From Leucobacter sp. UBA1945 (GTDB lineage: Bacteria; Actinomycetota; Actinomycetes; Actinomycetales; Microbacteriaceae): DNA of 7,046 nt. The position numbers and the translations under genes were made by a program. This document shows, one piece after another, positions 6,115-7,046 of the stretch (its first letter is position 1; the number at the start of each line of letters is the position of its first letter). The stretch is from NCBI GenBank assembly GCA_002336855.1, contig DDEV01000110.1:1-7046 (forward strand). Direction: 5' to 3'. Under the pieces are notes generated by a model, which was not told where the DNA came from, searched no databases, and was given only the letters and a program-made list of their open reading frames with translations.

Positions 6115-7046
6115 ATGCGTTCGGCACGAGGATCACACGCGCGCGAGCGGTCGGGCCTGTGGTGGTGCGTCGGTCTCGGCGTGCTGGCTGGGGGTGCGGT
6201 TGCTGCGGCGTTGAAGTTCGCGAGGATGGTGGTGACACCCGCGGCTCGGCCAGAGAGCAAGGTCGAGGTCGTCGCGCTTGAGAGTTCGGACGATGCCCCA
6301 GCCGGCATGCGCATCTGGCTCGCTGGCCCCGACACGGATCTCGAGGGCAGTTATTCGTTTATCTTCGATGCCGGCGTGCGCGAGACGCAGCACCTTGCGG
6401 GCCATGCGCGGCTTGGCCCGGTTGTTGTGCGTGAGGGAACGGGCCGAGGGGCTCGGGTCGCGCGCGAAGTGCTCAACGTCGAGCGGGGCGAGCTGCGTGT
6501 GGGGGCTCGGGGGCGCATCACGGGATGGTGGTTCACCGAGCCCGAACAGCTCGGGTATGCGACGACACTCGTCTCGATTCCGCTGCCGCACGGGGTCGGC
6601 TGGGGCTGGGTGATCACCCCAAAGCACGCGCGACCCGGCCGCTGGGCGGTGCACGTGCATGGCAGGGGAGCGCTGCCACACGAGACGCTTCGCGGGGTCG
6701 CACCGCTTGCCGAGGCCGGCTACACAAGCCTCGTGATTGCCTACCGCAACGACAGGGGCGCCCCCGCAGGCATGGGCGGCCGTTACGGTCTCGGCCTCGC
6801 AGAGCAGGACGATGTCGATGCGGCGATCGGGTGGGCGCGCACACAGGGGGCGAGCGATGTCGTGGTGGTCGGCTGGTCTATGGGCGGCACCGCCGCGGTG
6901 CTCGCCGCTGGGCGTGGCCGCAACCGCGAGGTGGTGCGGGGGCTCGTACTCGACTCGCCCGCGCTCGACTGGCCGTCGCTGCTTCGGCAGCAGGCGAAGC
7001 TCGCCCATCTGCCCGCCGCGATCGCCGAACTCGGGGTGCTGCTGCT
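6115..7046 (+). CDS. Membrane-anchored alpha/beta hydrolase, partial at 3' end
   Basis: The open frame runs from ATG 6115 to the window edge, giving 310 residues with no stop. An Arg-rich N-terminus leads into a hydrophobic stretch at about 15-33 (LWWCVGLGVLAGGAVAAAL), either an uncleaved anchor or a signal peptide, so the rest should lie outside the membrane. Residues 40-170 match nothing I recognise; they include a Trp-containing stretch ITGWWFTEPEQLGY. The hydrolase fold then begins: VHVHGRG (H182 to G185) fits the HG-x-G oxyanion segment, and GWSMGG carries the nucleophile elbow with Ser255. It is followed by VLDSPALDW, typical of the strand after the nucleophile. The acid and the His of the triad would be past the edge. 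AGCGAGG 4 nt ahead supports the start. Substrate is unknown; an esterase or peptidase-like hydrolase of the BAAT/S9-related kind is possible. Confidence 0.88.
   Translation, partial: MRSARGSHARERSGLWWCVGLGVLAGGAVAAALKFARMVVTPAARPESKVEVVALESSDDAPAGMRIWLAGPDTDLEGSYSFIFDAGVRETQHLAGHARLGPVVVREGTGRGARVAREVLNVERGELRVGARGRITGWWFTEPEQLGYATTLVSIPLPHGVGWGWVITPKHARPGRWAVHVHGRGALPHETLRGVAPLAEAGYTSLVIAYRNDRGAPAGMGGRYGLGLAEQDDVDAAIGWARTQGASDVVVVGWSMGGTAAVLAAGRGRNREVVRGLVLDSPALDWPSLLRQQAKLAHLPAAIAELGVLL

Noticed and set aside
6029..6238. N-terminal extension of DUF3000 upstream of GTG 6028
   Set aside because: The extra 70 residues are Arg/Pro/Thr-rich, do not resemble the family's N-terminus, and would run through the divergent promoter into the hydrolase gene.

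Overview
The window reads as chromosomal DNA of a high-GC Gram-positive actinomycete, most likely Microbacteriaceae and perhaps close to Leucobacter. The reasons are the GC-rich codon use, a DUF2510 protein, a DUF3000 protein next to ribonuclease D, and a FadA/FadB pair of the actinobacterial type. The taxon is inferred from protein character only. No rRNA, tRNA, CRISPR array or phage module is visible.

Layout: (1) Positions 1-131 hold the 3' end of an insertion sequence on the + strand, with the last 41 codons of a transposase that resembles the ISL3 family. (2) 115-645 on the minus strand is a small three-helix membrane protein with an N-terminal DUF2510 motif. Its last five residues and stop codon appear to be supplied by the IS end, so its original C-terminus has probably been replaced. 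(3) A long hairpin at 707-744 follows the fad operon. (4) 765-4102 on the minus strand is a fadA-fadB operon (thiolase, then enoyl-CoA hydratase/3-hydroxyacyl-CoA dehydrogenase) with a 5-nt gap. (5) 4223-6028 on the minus strand is a DUF3000 gene followed 3 nt later by a ribonuclease D gene. (6) A short divergent promoter region at 6029-6114 separates these from a + strand gene for a membrane-anchored alpha/beta hydrolase, cut off by the window edge.

How the genes work together: FadB hydrates the trans-2-enoyl-CoA and oxidises the 3-hydroxyacyl-CoA, and FadA cleaves the resulting 3-ketoacyl-CoA. Together they form the trifunctional beta-oxidation complex. DUF3000, RNase D, fadA and fadB all point the same way and could be partly co-transcribed, though a 120-nt gap before fadA suggests a separate promoter there. 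The hydrolase faces away and shares only the intergenic region.

No undescribed multi-gene system is evident; most of the window is ordinary actinobacterial core sequence. The points most worth checking are the IS-generated C-terminus of the DUF2510 protein, the small palindromes ahead of fadA, the possibly leaderless DUF3000 start, and the unassigned extracytoplasmic region of the hydrolase.
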